Shown: positions 26,434-35,404 of the stretch, piece by piece
How the letters are laid out: every line of letters starts with the position of its first letter
How positions within the stretch are numbered: the first letter of the stretch is position 1
Source of the DNA: Paracoccus tibetensis
GTDB taxonomy: Bacteria; Pseudomonadota; Alphaproteobacteria; Rhodobacterales; Rhodobacteraceae
DNA: 64,000 nucleotides
Assembly (NCBI RefSeq): GCF_900102505.1
Contig: NZ_FMVT01000003.1
Span: 303,926-367,925 of the forward strand
Reading direction: 5' to 3'
Translations under genes and position numbers: made by a program
Notes under the pieces: model-generated
The model's database searches: none
What the model was told of the DNA's origin: nothing
Seen by the model: the letters and a program-made list of their open reading frames with translations, nothing else

Positions 26434-26616
26434 ATGCTTGTCGATCCGAATGCACCGTTCTTCCGGCATCTTTGGGTGCGGGTGCTCTGCGTAGTGCTGC
26501 CGCTGGCCTGGGCGGGGATGGAGCTGGCGAACGGCAGCCCGTTCTGGGCGATCCTCTTCGGGGCGGCGGGCGTCTATCTGGCCGTCGCGCTGTTCGTGTG
26601 GCGGCGGCCCGAGTGA
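26434..26616 (+). CDS. small conserved-type membrane protein
   Basis: A 60-residue protein, MLVDPNAPFFRHLWVRVLCV, with two hydrophobic segments (VRVLCVVLPLAWAGMEL and FWAILFGAAGVYLAVALFVW) and a short charged tail. GAGGAGG lies 6-12 bases upstream of ATG 26434, which decides the start. The sequence is of a type common as short hypothetical proteins in Rhodobacteraceae (DUF3329-like), but I know no function. Confidence 0.65.
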   Translation: MLVDPNAPFFRHLWVRVLCVVLPLAWAGMELANGSPFWAILFGAAGVYLAVALFVWRRPE

Positions 26617-26631
26617 GCCGCCGCCCTTGCC

Positions 26632-28230
26632 TCAGGCGCTGAGCGCGGGGGCGCCCTGGAGCCAGGCGAAGCCGTGGCCCCGGAGGGTGAGGGTGCCGTG
26701 GCTCGCCTCTGCATCGGATGGGTCGAGAAGCTCGGCGCTGTCCGCCTGCAGCGTCACCGGGGTCTCGCCGAGGTTGAAGACGCAGGTCAGCACCTCGTCG
26801 CCCTTGCGGCGGCGGAAGGCGAGGATCGGCTCGGACAGGTCGAGGAACTCGGTCGTGCCGTGGCCGAGCGGTTCTTGGGCCTTGCGGAAGGCGATCAGGC
26901 GGCGATAGGCGGCGAGGGTGCTGTCCTCGCCCCCTTGCGTCGAGACGGCCCGGTCCAGCTGCGGCGCCTTGACGGGCAGCCAGGGGGCGGCGTCGGTGAA
27001 GCCGCCCTGCGGGGCCTGCGCGTCCCAGGGCATGGGAGTGCGGCAGCCGTCGCGGCCCTTGATCTCGGGCCAGTAGCGCAGGGCCGGGGGGTCGGTCAGC
27101 TCATGCCGCTCCATCACCGTTTCCGGCAAGGCCAGCTCCTCGCCCTGGTAGAGGCAGATCGTGCCGGGGAAGGACAGCAGCATCGCCGCCGAGAGGCGCG
27201 CGAGGCGGTCAGGGTCCGAGGTCTCGGTCTGCCAGCGGGTGACATGGCGCACGACGTCGTGGTTGGAGAAGCTCCAGCAGCTGTGCCCGTCGGCGGCGCT
27301 GTTCTGGACCTCTTCGATGCAGCGACGGAAATGGGCGGCGGTGAAGGTCCGGCCCAGCATCTCGAAGCTGTAGCACATGTGCAGCTTGTCGCCGCCCGAG
27401 GTGTATTCGGCCATGATGCGGATGCCGGTCTCGCCCTGGTCGCCGACCTCGCCGACCATCATGCGCCCCTCGTACTCGTCCGTCAGCGCCCGCATGCGCT
27501 TGAGGAAGGCGATGTTGTCCGGCTGGTTGCGCGATTCCACATGGCGCTGCCAGCTGTAGGCGTCCGGGCCGCGATAGTCGGGGTTGGGCGGGTTGTCGCG
27601 CAGATCGCCGTGGTGGAAGTAGTAGTTCACCGTGTCGAGGCGGAAGCCGTCCACGCCGCGCTCCAGCCAGAAGCGCATCGTGTCCAGAAGCGCGTCCTGC
27701 ACGGCCGGGTTCCACAGGTTCAGGTCCGGCTGCTCGGTCAGGAAGTTGTGGAGGTAGTACTGCCTGCGCCGCGGCTCCCATTCCCAAGCCGGGCCGCCGA
27801 AGACCGAGAGCCAGTTGTTCGGGGGCGTGCCGTCGGGCTTAGGGTCGGCCCAGACATACCAGTCGGCCTTGTCGCCCTCGCGGCTGGCGCGGCTTTCGGC
27901 GAACCACGGGTGCTGGTCCGAGCTGTGCGAGAGGACCTGGTCGATGATGACCTTCAGCCCCAACTCATGCGCCCGCGCCACCATGGCGTCGAAATCCTCC
28001 ATCGTGCCGAAGAGCGGGTCGATGCCGGTGTAGTCGGCGACGTCGTAGCCCATGTCCTTCATCGGCGAGGTGAAGATCGGCGACAGCCAGATCGCGTCCA
28101 CCCCGAGGCTGGCGACATGGTCGAGCCGCCGGGTGATGCCGATCAGGTCGCCAATGCCGTCGCCGTTCGAATCCTGAAAGCTGCGGGGGTAGATCTGGTA
28201 GATCACCGCGTCGCGCCACCATTCCTGCAT
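26632..28230 (-). CDS. GH13 alpha-glucosidase (oligo-1,6-glucosidase type)
   Basis: A 532-residue cytoplasmic glycoside hydrolase. It begins MQEWWRDAVIYQIYPRSFQD and keeps the GH13 motifs DQVLSHSSDQHPWF, GFRLDTVNYY (nucleophile Asp near residue 199), VGEVGD (acid/base Glu near 258) and SNHDVVRH (Asp near 324). YQGEELALPE and CRTPMPWD also fit the GH13_23 subfamily. It would release glucose from alpha-glucosides, possibly including trehalose-, sucrose- or maltose-type sugars. It stands alone, with no sugar transporter beside it. Confidence 0.92.
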   Translation of the reverse strand: MQEWWRDAVIYQIYPRSFQDSNGDGIGDLIGITRRLDHVASLGVDAIWLSPIFTSPMKDMGYDVADYTGIDPLFGTMEDFDAMVARAHELGLKVIIDQVLSHSSDQHPWFAESRASREGDKADWYVWADPKPDGTPPNNWLSVFGGPAWEWEPRRRQYYLHNFLTEQPDLNLWNPAVQDALLDTMRFWLERGVDGFRLDTVNYYFHHGDLRDNPPNPDYRGPDAYSWQRHVESRNQPDNIAFLKRMRALTDEYEGRMMVGEVGDQGETGIRIMAEYTSGGDKLHMCYSFEMLGRTFTAAHFRRCIEEVQNSAADGHSCWSFSNHDVVRHVTRWQTETSDPDRLARLSAAMLLSFPGTICLYQGEELALPETVMERHELTDPPALRYWPEIKGRDGCRTPMPWDAQAPQGGFTDAAPWLPVKAPQLDRAVSTQGGEDSTLAAYRRLIAFRKAQEPLGHGTTEFLDLSEPILAFRRRKGDEVLTCVFNLGETPVTLQADSAELLDPSDAEASHGTLTLRGHGFAWLQGAPALSA

Positions 28231-28315
28231 TCTGCGTCCTTTCCTTCGTGTCGGGGTCAATCAATCCCAGGTCGCGCCGGGATGAAAGGCCGACCCGGTG
28301 ACAGGGGCGTGAGGA

Positions 28316-29050
28316 TCAGCCAAGCCCGATCCGGCGCGCGGCCATCCGCTCGAGCGTCTGGAAGGTCTGGTGGATCAGGATGGCGATGATCCCGACGACC
28401 ATGCCGCCCTGCAGGACGAAGGCGGTGTTGGAGGACAGGAGGCCGGCGATGATGACCTCGCCCAGGGTGCGGGCGGCGACGGTCGAGCCGATCGTCGCCG
28501 TGCCGAGCGAGATGACGGCGGTCAGGCGCATGCCCGTCAGGATCACCGGCAGGGCCAGCGGCAGATCGACCTGCCACAGGCGCTGGCGCGCGGTCAGGCC
28601 CATGCCGCGCGCGGCCTCGGCCACCTGCGCGGGCTGGCGGGTCAGGCCGGCCAGCGCGTTCTCGAAGACCGGCAGCAGTCCGTAGAGGAACAGCGCGACC
28701 AGCGTCGGACCCGCGCCGAAGCCCATCACCGGCACGGCCAGCGCCAGGACGGCGACCGGGGGCAGCGTCTGGCCGACGGCGGTGATCGTGCGCGCCAGCG
28801 GCAGGAACTCGCGCCCGGCGGGGCGGGTCACCAGCACGGCGAGGATCAGCGCCACGAGCGTCGAGGCGGAGACGGCCAGCGCGACCAGCGTCAGGTGCGA
28901 CAGGGTCAGCGACCAGAGCGGGGTCTGCGTGTAGATCGCCGGCTGGTTCGGCCGGATCAGCGGCTGGAAGAGCCCGGCAAAGCTGTGCGGGCTGGCCAGG
29001 AAGGCCAGCAGGAACAGCAGCGCCGCGGCCAGCAGCAGCCGTCCCGTCAC
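28316..29050 (-). CDS. yehW: osmoprotectant-type ABC importer permease (YehW-like)
   Basis: A 244-residue integral membrane protein of the BPD-transporter type, with the permease loop EAARGMGLTARQRLWQVDLPLALPVILTGMRL and about six hydrophobic helices. GTG 29048-29050 overlaps the ATPase stop as GTGA. Length and gene order match E. coli YehW, the last gene of the osmF-yehYXW operon. It should form a heteromeric channel with the larger permease at 29984. Confidence 0.85.
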   Translation of the reverse strand: MTGRLLLAAALLFLLAFLASPHSFAGLFQPLIRPNQPAIYTQTPLWSLTLSHLTLVALAVSASTLVALILAVLVTRPAGREFLPLARTITAVGQTLPPVAVLALAVPVMGFGAGPTLVALFLYGLLPVFENALAGLTRQPAQVAEAARGMGLTARQRLWQVDLPLALPVILTGMRLTAVISLGTATIGSTVAARTLGEVIIAGLLSSNTAFVLQGGMVVGIIAILIHQTFQTLERMAARRIGLG

Positions 29051-29982
29051 TCGGCCGCCCGTGCGGTGGGGGCGGCCTCGGCGCGCAGGGCGGCCAAGGT
29101 GACGATGCCCCCGCCCTCGACCGGGACCGCGTCGCGGCCGGACCAGAGGCACTCGGCCAGCGCGTCGCGCAAGGACGCCGTGCGCGGGATCGGCGCGCCA
29201 TCGGCCTGCCCGGCGCGCGCGACGGCGCTGGCCGGGGTGAGCGAGAGCAGCCGGAACGGCCGCTCGGCCTGACCGACGAGATCGCGCACGAAGGGCGTGG
29301 CGGGCGCCGTCAGCACCTCGGCCGGCGGGGCGTATTGCACGAGCCGCCCCTTGTCCATGACCGCGATCCGGTCGCCCAGGGTCACGGCCTCTTCCATGTC
29401 GTGGGTCACGAGGATCAGCGTCGTGCCCAGCTGGCGCTGGATGTCGCGCAAATCGTGCTGCGCCTTGGCGCGGATCACGGGGTCCAGCGCGCCGAAGGGC
29501 TCGTCCATCAGCAGCAGGTCCGGGCGCGCAGCGAGGGCGCGGGCGACGCCGACGCGCTGCTGCTGGCCGCCCGACAGCTCTTGCGGCATCCGGTCGCGGA
29601 AGGCGGCGGGGTCCAGCTGGAACAGCTCGAGCAGCTCGTCCACGCGGGCGCGGATCGCCTCGGGCTTCCAGCCGAGCAGCTTCGGCACGGTGCCGATGTT
29701 GCGGGCGACGCTGTGATGGGGAAAGAGACCGTGGCCCTGGATCGCGTAGCCGATCCGGCGGCGCAGCAGGTGCGGGGCAATGTCCTGCGTGTCCTCGCCG
29801 TCGATCAGCACCTGCCCGTGCGTCGGCTCGACCAGGCGGTTGATCATCCGCAAGAGCGTCGTCTTGCCCGAGCCCGAGGTGCCGACCAGCGCCGCGATCT
29901 GGCCCTTCTCGACCGTCAGGCTGACATCGTCGACCGCCGCCGTGCCGTCATAGATCTTGGTGAGGTTCCGGATCTCGATCAT
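29047..29982 (-). CDS. yehX: osmoprotectant-type ABC importer ATPase (YehX-like)
   Basis: A 311-residue ABC ATPase with Walker A GTSGSGKTT, Q-loop IQGHGLFPH, signature LSGGQQQRVGVARAL, Walker B LLLMDEPFGALDP and the H-loop TLILVTHDMEEA. After the ATPase core (to about residue 240) comes a C-terminal region reading RDALAECLWSGRDAVPVEGGG, probably one CBS-like module as in OpuA/YehX. It starts one base after the stop of the 29984 permease. Confidence 0.9.
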   Translation of the reverse strand: MIEIRNLTKIYDGTAAVDDVSLTVEKGQIAALVGTSGSGKTTLLRMINRLVEPTHGQVLIDGEDTQDIAPHLLRRRIGYAIQGHGLFPHHSVARNIGTVPKLLGWKPEAIRARVDELLELFQLDPAAFRDRMPQELSGGQQQRVGVARALAARPDLLLMDEPFGALDPVIRAKAQHDLRDIQRQLGTTLILVTHDMEEAVTLGDRIAVMDKGRLVQYAPPAEVLTAPATPFVRDLVGQAERPFRLLSLTPASAVARAGQADGAPIPRTASLRDALAECLWSGRDAVPVEGGGIVTLAALRAEAAPTARAAE

Positions 29983-29983
29983 C

Positions 29984-31126
29984 TCATGCCTCCTGCCGGC
30001 GTCGCGCCGTGCCCTCGACCACCAGGTCCATCGCGATCCCCGCGACCAGTGTCAGCGCGATGGTGGGAAGCGCGCCCAGAAGAACAAGGTCCATGGCCGT
30101 CTGGTTCAGGCCTTGGAAGACGAAGGTGCCGAAGCCGCCGCCGCCGATCAACCCGGCGATCACCGCAAGTCCGATGTTCTGGACCAGGACGATCCGCACT
30201 GCCGCCAGCAACACCGGCAGCGCCAGCGGGATCAGCACCCAGCCCAGCAGCTGCGGCCGCGTCAGGCCGAGGCCCATCGCCGCGTCGCGGGTCGAGGGGC
30301 TGACCCCGTCCAGGCCCGTCAGCGTGTTCGACACCACCGGCAGCAGGGAATAGAGAAACAGCGCCACCAGCGCGGGGAAGACCCCGATGCCGGACACGCC
30401 CGCCTGAGCGGCGCCGGGCACGGTCGCCGCGATCCAGCTGAAGATCGGGATCATGATCCCGAACAGCGCCAGCGAGGGGATGGTCTGCAGGATGTTCAGC
30501 ACCGACAGCACCGGCCCGCGCAGGCGCCGCGCCCCGTAGAGCAGCATCCCGATCGGCAGCCCGACCAGCAGCGCAAGGCCGAGCGAGCCGAAGGCCAGCA
30601 GCAGATGCGCCCGCGCCTCGCGCAGGAACACCTCGCGCCGGACGCTGTATTCGCGCAGGGTCGAGACCTGGTCCAGCGCGCCCGAGGCGAGCAGGAACCA
30701 GGCGGCCGCGACCGCGCCGGCCAGCAGCAGCCCGCGCAGCATCAGGCCGGGCCGCAGCCGCGCGACCGCGTCGGCCAGCATCAGCACCAGCGCCAGCAGC
30801 AGAAGCCAGAAGCCGCTGGCCGGCGACACGCGGGCGAGCGTGTCGCCCTCGGGCGTCAGGTGGCGCGCCGCCGCGCCGATGGCCAGCAGCACCGCCAGCA
30901 GGGCCGCAAGCGCCGCGGTCAGCCGCAGAATCGCGGGCAGCCGGAAGACGCCCATCGCGAACATCGCAGCCAGCGCGAACAGAAGCGCGACCCCAAGCGG
31001 CAGGGCCGCGGCCAGCGTCGCGCCTTCACCGGCGAGGATGCGGTTCGGCTTGAACTCCGCGAAGGGCAGGATCAGCCCGGCCAGCCCGATCAGGGCGAAC
31101 AGAAGACCCGGGCGATCCAGCCGCAT
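29984..31126 (-). CDS. yehY: osmoprotectant-type ABC importer permease, long form (YehY-like)
   Basis: A 380-residue permease. The first about 150 residues form an extra hydrophobic N-terminal domain, followed by the usual BPD permease domain (SVLNILQTIPSLALFGIMIP, DAAMGLGLTRPQLLGWVLIPLALPVLLA). The length closely matches E. coli YehY and differs from the short OpuBB-type permeases. It begins 4 bases after the binding-protein stop. Confidence 0.87.
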   Translation of the reverse strand: MRLDRPGLLFALIGLAGLILPFAEFKPNRILAGEGATLAAALPLGVALLFALAAMFAMGVFRLPAILRLTAALAALLAVLLAIGAAARHLTPEGDTLARVSPASGFWLLLLALVLMLADAVARLRPGLMLRGLLLAGAVAAAWFLLASGALDQVSTLREYSVRREVFLREARAHLLLAFGSLGLALLVGLPIGMLLYGARRLRGPVLSVLNILQTIPSLALFGIMIPIFSWIAATVPGAAQAGVSGIGVFPALVALFLYSLLPVVSNTLTGLDGVSPSTRDAAMGLGLTRPQLLGWVLIPLALPVLLAAVRIVLVQNIGLAVIAGLIGGGGFGTFVFQGLNQTAMDLVLLGALPTIALTLVAGIAMDLVVEGTARRRQEA

Positions 31127-31130
31127 CGGC

Positions 31131-32039
31131 TCAGTCCAGGAACCCGGCCGAGGTCAGCCATTCGCGCGCCACCGCGTCCGACGGCTCGCCGCCGACCTGG
31201 ATGCGGCCGTTCAGCTCTTGCAGGGTCTCGAGGTCCAGCGCCTCGAAGATCGGGGTCAGCACGTCGCGGATCTGGGGATGGGCCTCCAGCACCTCGGCGC
31301 GGACGATGGGGGCGGGCTGGTAGACGGGCTGCACGCCCTGGTCATCCTCCATCACGACAAGGCCCGCCGGGGCGATGCCGCCATCGGTGCCGTAGACCAT
31401 CGCCGCATTCACGCCCGAGGTCTGCTGCGCCGCCGCCGCGATCGTCGCCGCCGTGTCGCCGCCCGCCAGCTGCACCAGCTGGTTCGAGCTGAGCGTGAAG
31501 CCGTAGGTCTCCTGGAAGGCCGGCAGCGCGGCCGGTGAGGTCACGAACTCGGTCGAGGCGGCCAGCATGATCTCGCCGCCGCCCGCGATCCACTCGCCCA
31601 TCTGCGACATCGTGGTCAGGCCATGCTCCTCGGCCAGGTCCTGGCGCAGGGCGATGGCCCAGGTGTTGTTGGCGGGCGAGGGGGTCAGCCAGACGATGTC
31701 GTTCGCCTCAAGGTCCAGCTCGGCCACGCGCTCATAGGCGGCGGTCGCGTCCTTCCAGACGTCGCTGTCCGCCTCGTCGAAGAAGAAGGCGCCGTTGCCG
31801 GTATATTCGGGATAGATGTCGATCTGGCCGGCCACGATGGCGTCGCGCATGATCGGGGTTCCGCCCAGCTGCAGCCGGTCCTGCGCCGGAAGCCCCGCGT
31901 CCTGGAGCGCCAGCAGGATCATGTTGCCCAGCAGCCCGCCCTCCGTGTCGATCTTGGAGGAGACGGTGATGTCCTGCGCGGACGCCGAATGTGCGGCAAG
32001 CGCAAGCGCCGCCGCCGCAAGGGTGGTGTAAGCCTTCAT
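31131..32039 (-). CDS. osmF: glycine-betaine/choline-type periplasmic binding protein (OsmF-like)
   Basis: A 302-residue exported protein with a signal peptide (MKAYTTLAAAALALAAHSASA, cut near residue 21). The mature domain starts DITVSSKIDTEGGLLGNMILLAL and includes DIYPEYTGNGAFFF, typical of the OpuAC/OsmF class. It is the first gene of an operon whose order (binding protein, long permease, ATPase, short permease) is that of yehZYXW. That system has low affinity for betaine, so the true ligand is uncertain. Confidence 0.88.
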   Translation of the reverse strand: MKAYTTLAAAALALAAHSASAQDITVSSKIDTEGGLLGNMILLALQDAGLPAQDRLQLGGTPIMRDAIVAGQIDIYPEYTGNGAFFFDEADSDVWKDATAAYERVAELDLEANDIVWLTPSPANNTWAIALRQDLAEEHGLTTMSQMGEWIAGGGEIMLAASTEFVTSPAALPAFQETYGFTLSSNQLVQLAGGDTAATIAAAAQQTSGVNAAMVYGTDGGIAPAGLVVMEDDQGVQPVYQPAPIVRAEVLEAHPQIRDVLTPIFEALDLETLQELNGRIQVGGEPSDAVAREWLTSAGFLD

Positions 32040-32131
32040 GCTGATCTCTCCAGTCGCCCATGTCCCTCGGCGCTTCGCGCCGGAAGTAGAAGGAGCCGAT
32101 GCGCGGAATGGTTCCCGGGCGCCGAAAAAAA

Positions 32132-32713
32132 TCAGCCGCCGAAGCTGCTGCGGCTGCCGCCGGTGTTGCCGAAGCCCCCGCGCGAGGCCGCGGTCGCGCG
32201 GCTCATCGGTGCCTGCCCCGCGGTGGCGGCCGGGCGGGCGAAGCTCTGCGTGCCCATCTGCGCGCGGCCCGCATTGCTGCCGAAGCTGGTGGTGCGCGCG
32301 GCGTTGGTGTAGCCGCCGGCGGCGTTGCGATACATCGGCTGCGCGGCGGCGGTGCCGGCCATCCCGCGGCCCAGCATGTTGCCGATCAGGTAGCCGGCCA
32401 GCAGCGGCATGAAGATGCTGCCCGAGCCGCCCGCCTGTTCCGCCTCGGAGCCGCAGGCGCCCTGGCCGTGCTGCTCCTCGCAGACGGCGAGGCTGTCATA
32501 GCGCGGCGCGGCCTCGACATGCAGCGCCTCGGCCTCGGCGAAGGCCTGGTCGCATTCGGCGGGGGTGAAAAGTCCGCCCGACGAAGCCGCCGCCTGGCAG
32601 CTGGCGAGGTCGGGGAAGGCCTGCGCCTCGACCTGCTCCTCGCGGCAGCCGGCGACGGTGAAGGCGGCGGCGCCGAGGATGGTCAGCGCGACGGTCCGGG
32701 AACGTTTCCTCAT
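32132..32713 (-). CDS. DUF1190 lipoprotein-like protein (YgiB family)
   Basis: A 193-residue protein with a basic N-terminus and hydrophobic stretch ending VAGC, a lipobox-like site at Cys 23. The YgiB pattern follows: cysteine-containing FPDLASCQAAA, FTPAECDQAFAEA and YDSLAVCEEQHGQGACGS. A low-complexity Gly/Ala/Ser-rich tail ends GGSRSSFGG. It lies 15 bases after a YgiC-like gene, as in E. coli ygiBC, so the two probably work together at the envelope. Function is unknown. Confidence 0.82.
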   Translation of the reverse strand: MRKRSRTVALTILGAAAFTVAGCREEQVEAQAFPDLASCQAAASSGGLFTPAECDQAFAEAEALHVEAAPRYDSLAVCEEQHGQGACGSEAEQAGGSGSIFMPLLAGYLIGNMLGRGMAGTAAAQPMYRNAAGGYTNAARTTSFGSNAGRAQMGTQSFARPAATAGQAPMSRATAASRGGFGNTGGSRSSFGG

Positions 32714-32728
32714 GTGGTCCTCCTGCGG

Positions 32729-33955
32729 TCAGTCCGCGATGAAATGCGGCTTGAACCGCGACAGATCCTGCGTGATGCGCGCCCGGTCCTCGCGGATGCC
32801 GATGCCGGCGCAGGCATGGCCGACGATCCACGCGCCGATGACCGGGCGAAAGCCGTCCATGACGGGCAGCGGGTGGTAGGCCTGGACGATGCGCGGGTGG
32901 CGGTCGTAGTCGCCGGCCTCCGTGGCCTCGCTCACATCGCCGTTCTCGACAATGGAGACGCCGGCCCCCTCGCGCGAGAAGATGGGCTTGACGACATGGC
33001 CCGCCGCCAGCTGGTCCTGCGCCAGCGCGAAGGCCTGCGCCACGGCGGGAACGGGCCGCCCGCCGGCCACCAGCGCGTCGGCGACGTCATCGGCGAAGAA
33101 GGCGGGCAGCAGGTTCGGATGGCCGGGGAACATCTGCCACAACACCGGCAGCAGCCCCTTGTTCGACACGACCGCCTTCCAGGCCGGCTCGAGGAACATG
33201 CAGCCCGATCCCGCGATGTGACGCGCGTAGTCGTCCGCCAGCAGGTCCTCCCACGGGTAGAGCTTGAAGAGCGTGCCGATCACCTGGCTCTCGCCGTCCA
33301 GGAACTGTCCCTCGGCGCTGACGCCGAGCTGCGCGAGATCCGTGAAATGCGCGCCCATCCCCGCCTCGCGCGCGGCCCAGGCCATCGCCTCGACCGTGGC
33401 GTAATCCTCGGGATTGTCCTCGGCGGCGGTGAAGTGGATGTCGGTGTCCTTTGGAAACAGCGCGCCGAAACGCTCGACCAGCGCCTCGTGAATGCCGTTG
33501 AACTGGTCTGCGCCCTCGGGCAGCACGCCCGCCTCAAGCTGGTCCTCGAGCCATTGCCACTGGAACGCCGCCGCCTCGTAGAGCGAGGTCGGCGTGTCGG
33601 CGTTGTATTCCAGCAGCTTCGCAGGCCCGTTCCCGTCATAGGCCAGGTCCATGCGGCCGTAGATCTCGGGCTCGCCCCGCGCCCAGCTGTCGGCCAGAAG
33701 CCCGTGATGCGCCGCGGGGATGCCCATGCGCGTCATCAGGGCGGGATCGGCCACGATCCGGTCGACGGCGTTCCTGACCATCGCGTGCAGCTCGGTCGCC
33801 GGGTCCTCGATGTCGGTCTCGACCTGGGCCAGCGTCAGCCGGTAGGCCGAGCTTTCGTCCCAGTAGGGCTCGCCATGCATATGGGCGAAGGTGAAGCCGA
33901 CCTCGGCGGCCTTATCTGCAAGGTCGGGGCGTTCGGGGAGGGTGATCTTCTGCAT
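32729..33955 (-). CDS. glutathionylspermidine synthase-like ATP-grasp protein (YgiC family)
   Basis: A 408-residue protein of the GSP-synthase C-terminal (ATP-grasp) family: MHGEPYWDESSAYRLT, RMDLAYDGNGPAKLLEYNADTPTSLYEAA, and KPIFSREGAGVSI. It lacks the amidase domain of true glutathionylspermidine synthase. It probably ligates a peptide or amine, with no demonstrated substrate. ATG 33953-33955 precedes conserved sequence. The YgiB-like gene follows at once. Confidence 0.87.
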   Translation of the reverse strand: MQKITLPERPDLADKAAEVGFTFAHMHGEPYWDESSAYRLTLAQVETDIEDPATELHAMVRNAVDRIVADPALMTRMGIPAAHHGLLADSWARGEPEIYGRMDLAYDGNGPAKLLEYNADTPTSLYEAAAFQWQWLEDQLEAGVLPEGADQFNGIHEALVERFGALFPKDTDIHFTAAEDNPEDYATVEAMAWAAREAGMGAHFTDLAQLGVSAEGQFLDGESQVIGTLFKLYPWEDLLADDYARHIAGSGCMFLEPAWKAVVSNKGLLPVLWQMFPGHPNLLPAFFADDVADALVAGGRPVPAVAQAFALAQDQLAAGHVVKPIFSREGAGVSIVENGDVSEATEAGDYDRHPRIVQAYHPLPVMDGFRPVIGAWIVGHACAGIGIREDRARITQDLSRFKPHFIAD

Positions 33956-34095
33956 GGTCCAGACATAGGGGCTGGATGCCCCGAGGGCCAGACCCTGACG
34001 TCCCGCGGGCAAGCGGCGCAGGGTCGCGGAACGGCGGCGCCGGGCCCCGCGTTCGCCAGGGGCGATCCGCCCGCGACATCCACGAAGGAGCCGCC

Positions 34096-34812
34096 ATGTC
34101 CCGAACCGCCCGCCCCTGGGCCATCGCCGTCCTCGTGGCGGCAGTGGCCTTCGCGGCATCCCCGATCATCTTCCCCGAATTCGCGGGCTACCGGCCCGAC
34201 CTCTTCCCGATCCCGCAAGAGGACCCGCCGGTCCAGCCGGCGGGCTGGGCCTTCTCGATCTGGGGGCTGATCTATGCCTGGCTGATCGCGGGGGCGGGCT
34301 ACGGGTTGTGGAAGCGGGCCGATGCGCCGGACTGGCAGGCGATGCGCCCGCCGCTGCTGGGGAGCCTCGTGGTGGGCTTCTTCTGGATCCCGGTGGCCAA
34401 CCGGATGCCGGGCCTTGCGACGCTGATGATCCTGGCGATGCTGGCGGGCGCGCTGGTCGCGATGCTGCGCGCGGGCGAGTCTGACCCGTGGTGGCAGCGG
34501 CGGCCGGTCGCGCTCTATGCTGGCTGGCTGACGGCGGCGTCGGGGGTCTCGATCGGCGTCTGGCTGGGCGGGCATGGCGTGATGTCGCCAGAGGCCGCCG
34601 CGGTGCTGTGCCTTCTGGGCGTCACCGCGCTGGCGCTGGCGGTGCAGGGGCGGCGGCCGCGGGAATGGGCCTATGGCGCCGCGGTCCTCTGGGCGCTGGT
34701 CGGGGTCATTGCCGCCAATGCGGGCGCCGGACGCTGGCTCATCGCGCTGCTGGCGGCACTCGGCGCGGCTGCGCTGCTTGGTCGCATCTGGACGAATCGC
34801 CGCCAAGCCTAG
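34096..34812 (+). CDS. TspO/MBR-like tryptophan-rich membrane protein
   Basis: A 238-residue membrane protein with seven or so hydrophobic segments. The segment QPAGWAFSIWGLIYAWLIAG near residues 50-70 is the common signature of long TspO-like 'tryptophan-rich sensory' proteins. GAAGGAG lies just before ATG 34096. Classical TspO binds porphyrins and is about 160 residues, so this longer form is only distantly related. Confidence 0.7.
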   Translation: MSRTARPWAIAVLVAAVAFAASPIIFPEFAGYRPDLFPIPQEDPPVQPAGWAFSIWGLIYAWLIAGAGYGLWKRADAPDWQAMRPPLLGSLVVGFFWIPVANRMPGLATLMILAMLAGALVAMLRAGESDPWWQRRPVALYAGWLTAASGVSIGVWLGGHGVMSPEAAAVLCLLGVTALALAVQGRRPREWAYGAAVLWALVGVIAANAGAGRWLIALLAALGAAALLGRIWTNRRQA

Positions 34813-34839
34813 CCTGTTGTCCCAGCACGGAGAAACCTG

Positions 34840-35391
34840 ATGGATCGCCGCGTCTTCCTGTCCCTTGCCACCATGCTGTCGGCCGTGGCCGCGGGCGTGA
34901 CCACCCGCCGGGCCGAGGCCGGGCCTGCGCCCAGCTTCACCTTCCCCTCGATAGACGGCGGCATGATGGACAGCGCCGACTGGCGCGGCCGGCCGGTTCT
35001 GGTGGTGAACACCGCCTCGCTCTGCGGCTTCTCGGGGCAGCTTCGCGACATGCAGGCGCTGCACGAGCGCCACGGCCCGCGCGGGCTGGTCGTCCTGGCG
35101 GTGCCGTCGGACGACTTCAACCAGGAGCTGGCTTCGGGCAAGGAAGTCAGCGAGTACTGCCAGATGGAATACGGCATCACGCTGCCGATGACGGACATCC
35201 TGCACGTGGCCAAGGGCGAGGTGCATCCCTTCTATGGCTGGGTGCGCCAGCAGACGGGCTTCGTGCCGAAATGGAACTTCGGCAAGGTGCTGCTGGGACC
35301 GGACGGGCAGATCCTGGGCAGCTGGGGGTCCTTCACCAAGCCCGGCAGCCGCCAGATCGAGGCCGCCTTCGCGCCCTATCTCGCCGCCTGA
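34840..35391 (+). CDS. glutathione peroxidase family protein, exported
   Basis: A 183-residue protein with a twin-arginine-like or Sec signal (MDRRVFLSLATMLSAVAAGV...AEA) and a thioredoxin-fold GPx domain. The peroxidatic Cys is at residue 62 in NTASLCGFSGQ, encoded by TGC rather than a selenocysteine TGA. VPSDDFNQEL and the Trp-Asn pair in PKWNFGKVLLGPDG complete the active site. It should reduce peroxides in the periplasm. It is convergent with an SDR gene, with a 13-base gap. Confidence 0.88.
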   Translation: MDRRVFLSLATMLSAVAAGVTTRRAEAGPAPSFTFPSIDGGMMDSADWRGRPVLVVNTASLCGFSGQLRDMQALHERHGPRGLVVLAVPSDDFNQELASGKEVSEYCQMEYGITLPMTDILHVAKGEVHPFYGWVRQQTGFVPKWNFGKVLLGPDGQILGSWGSFTKPGSRQIEAAFAPYLAA

Positions 35392-35404
35392 TCGCGCCGC
35401 CGCC

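Noticed and set aside
35023..35025. Selenocysteine in the glutathione peroxidase
   Set aside because: The active-site codon is TGC (Cys), not TGA.
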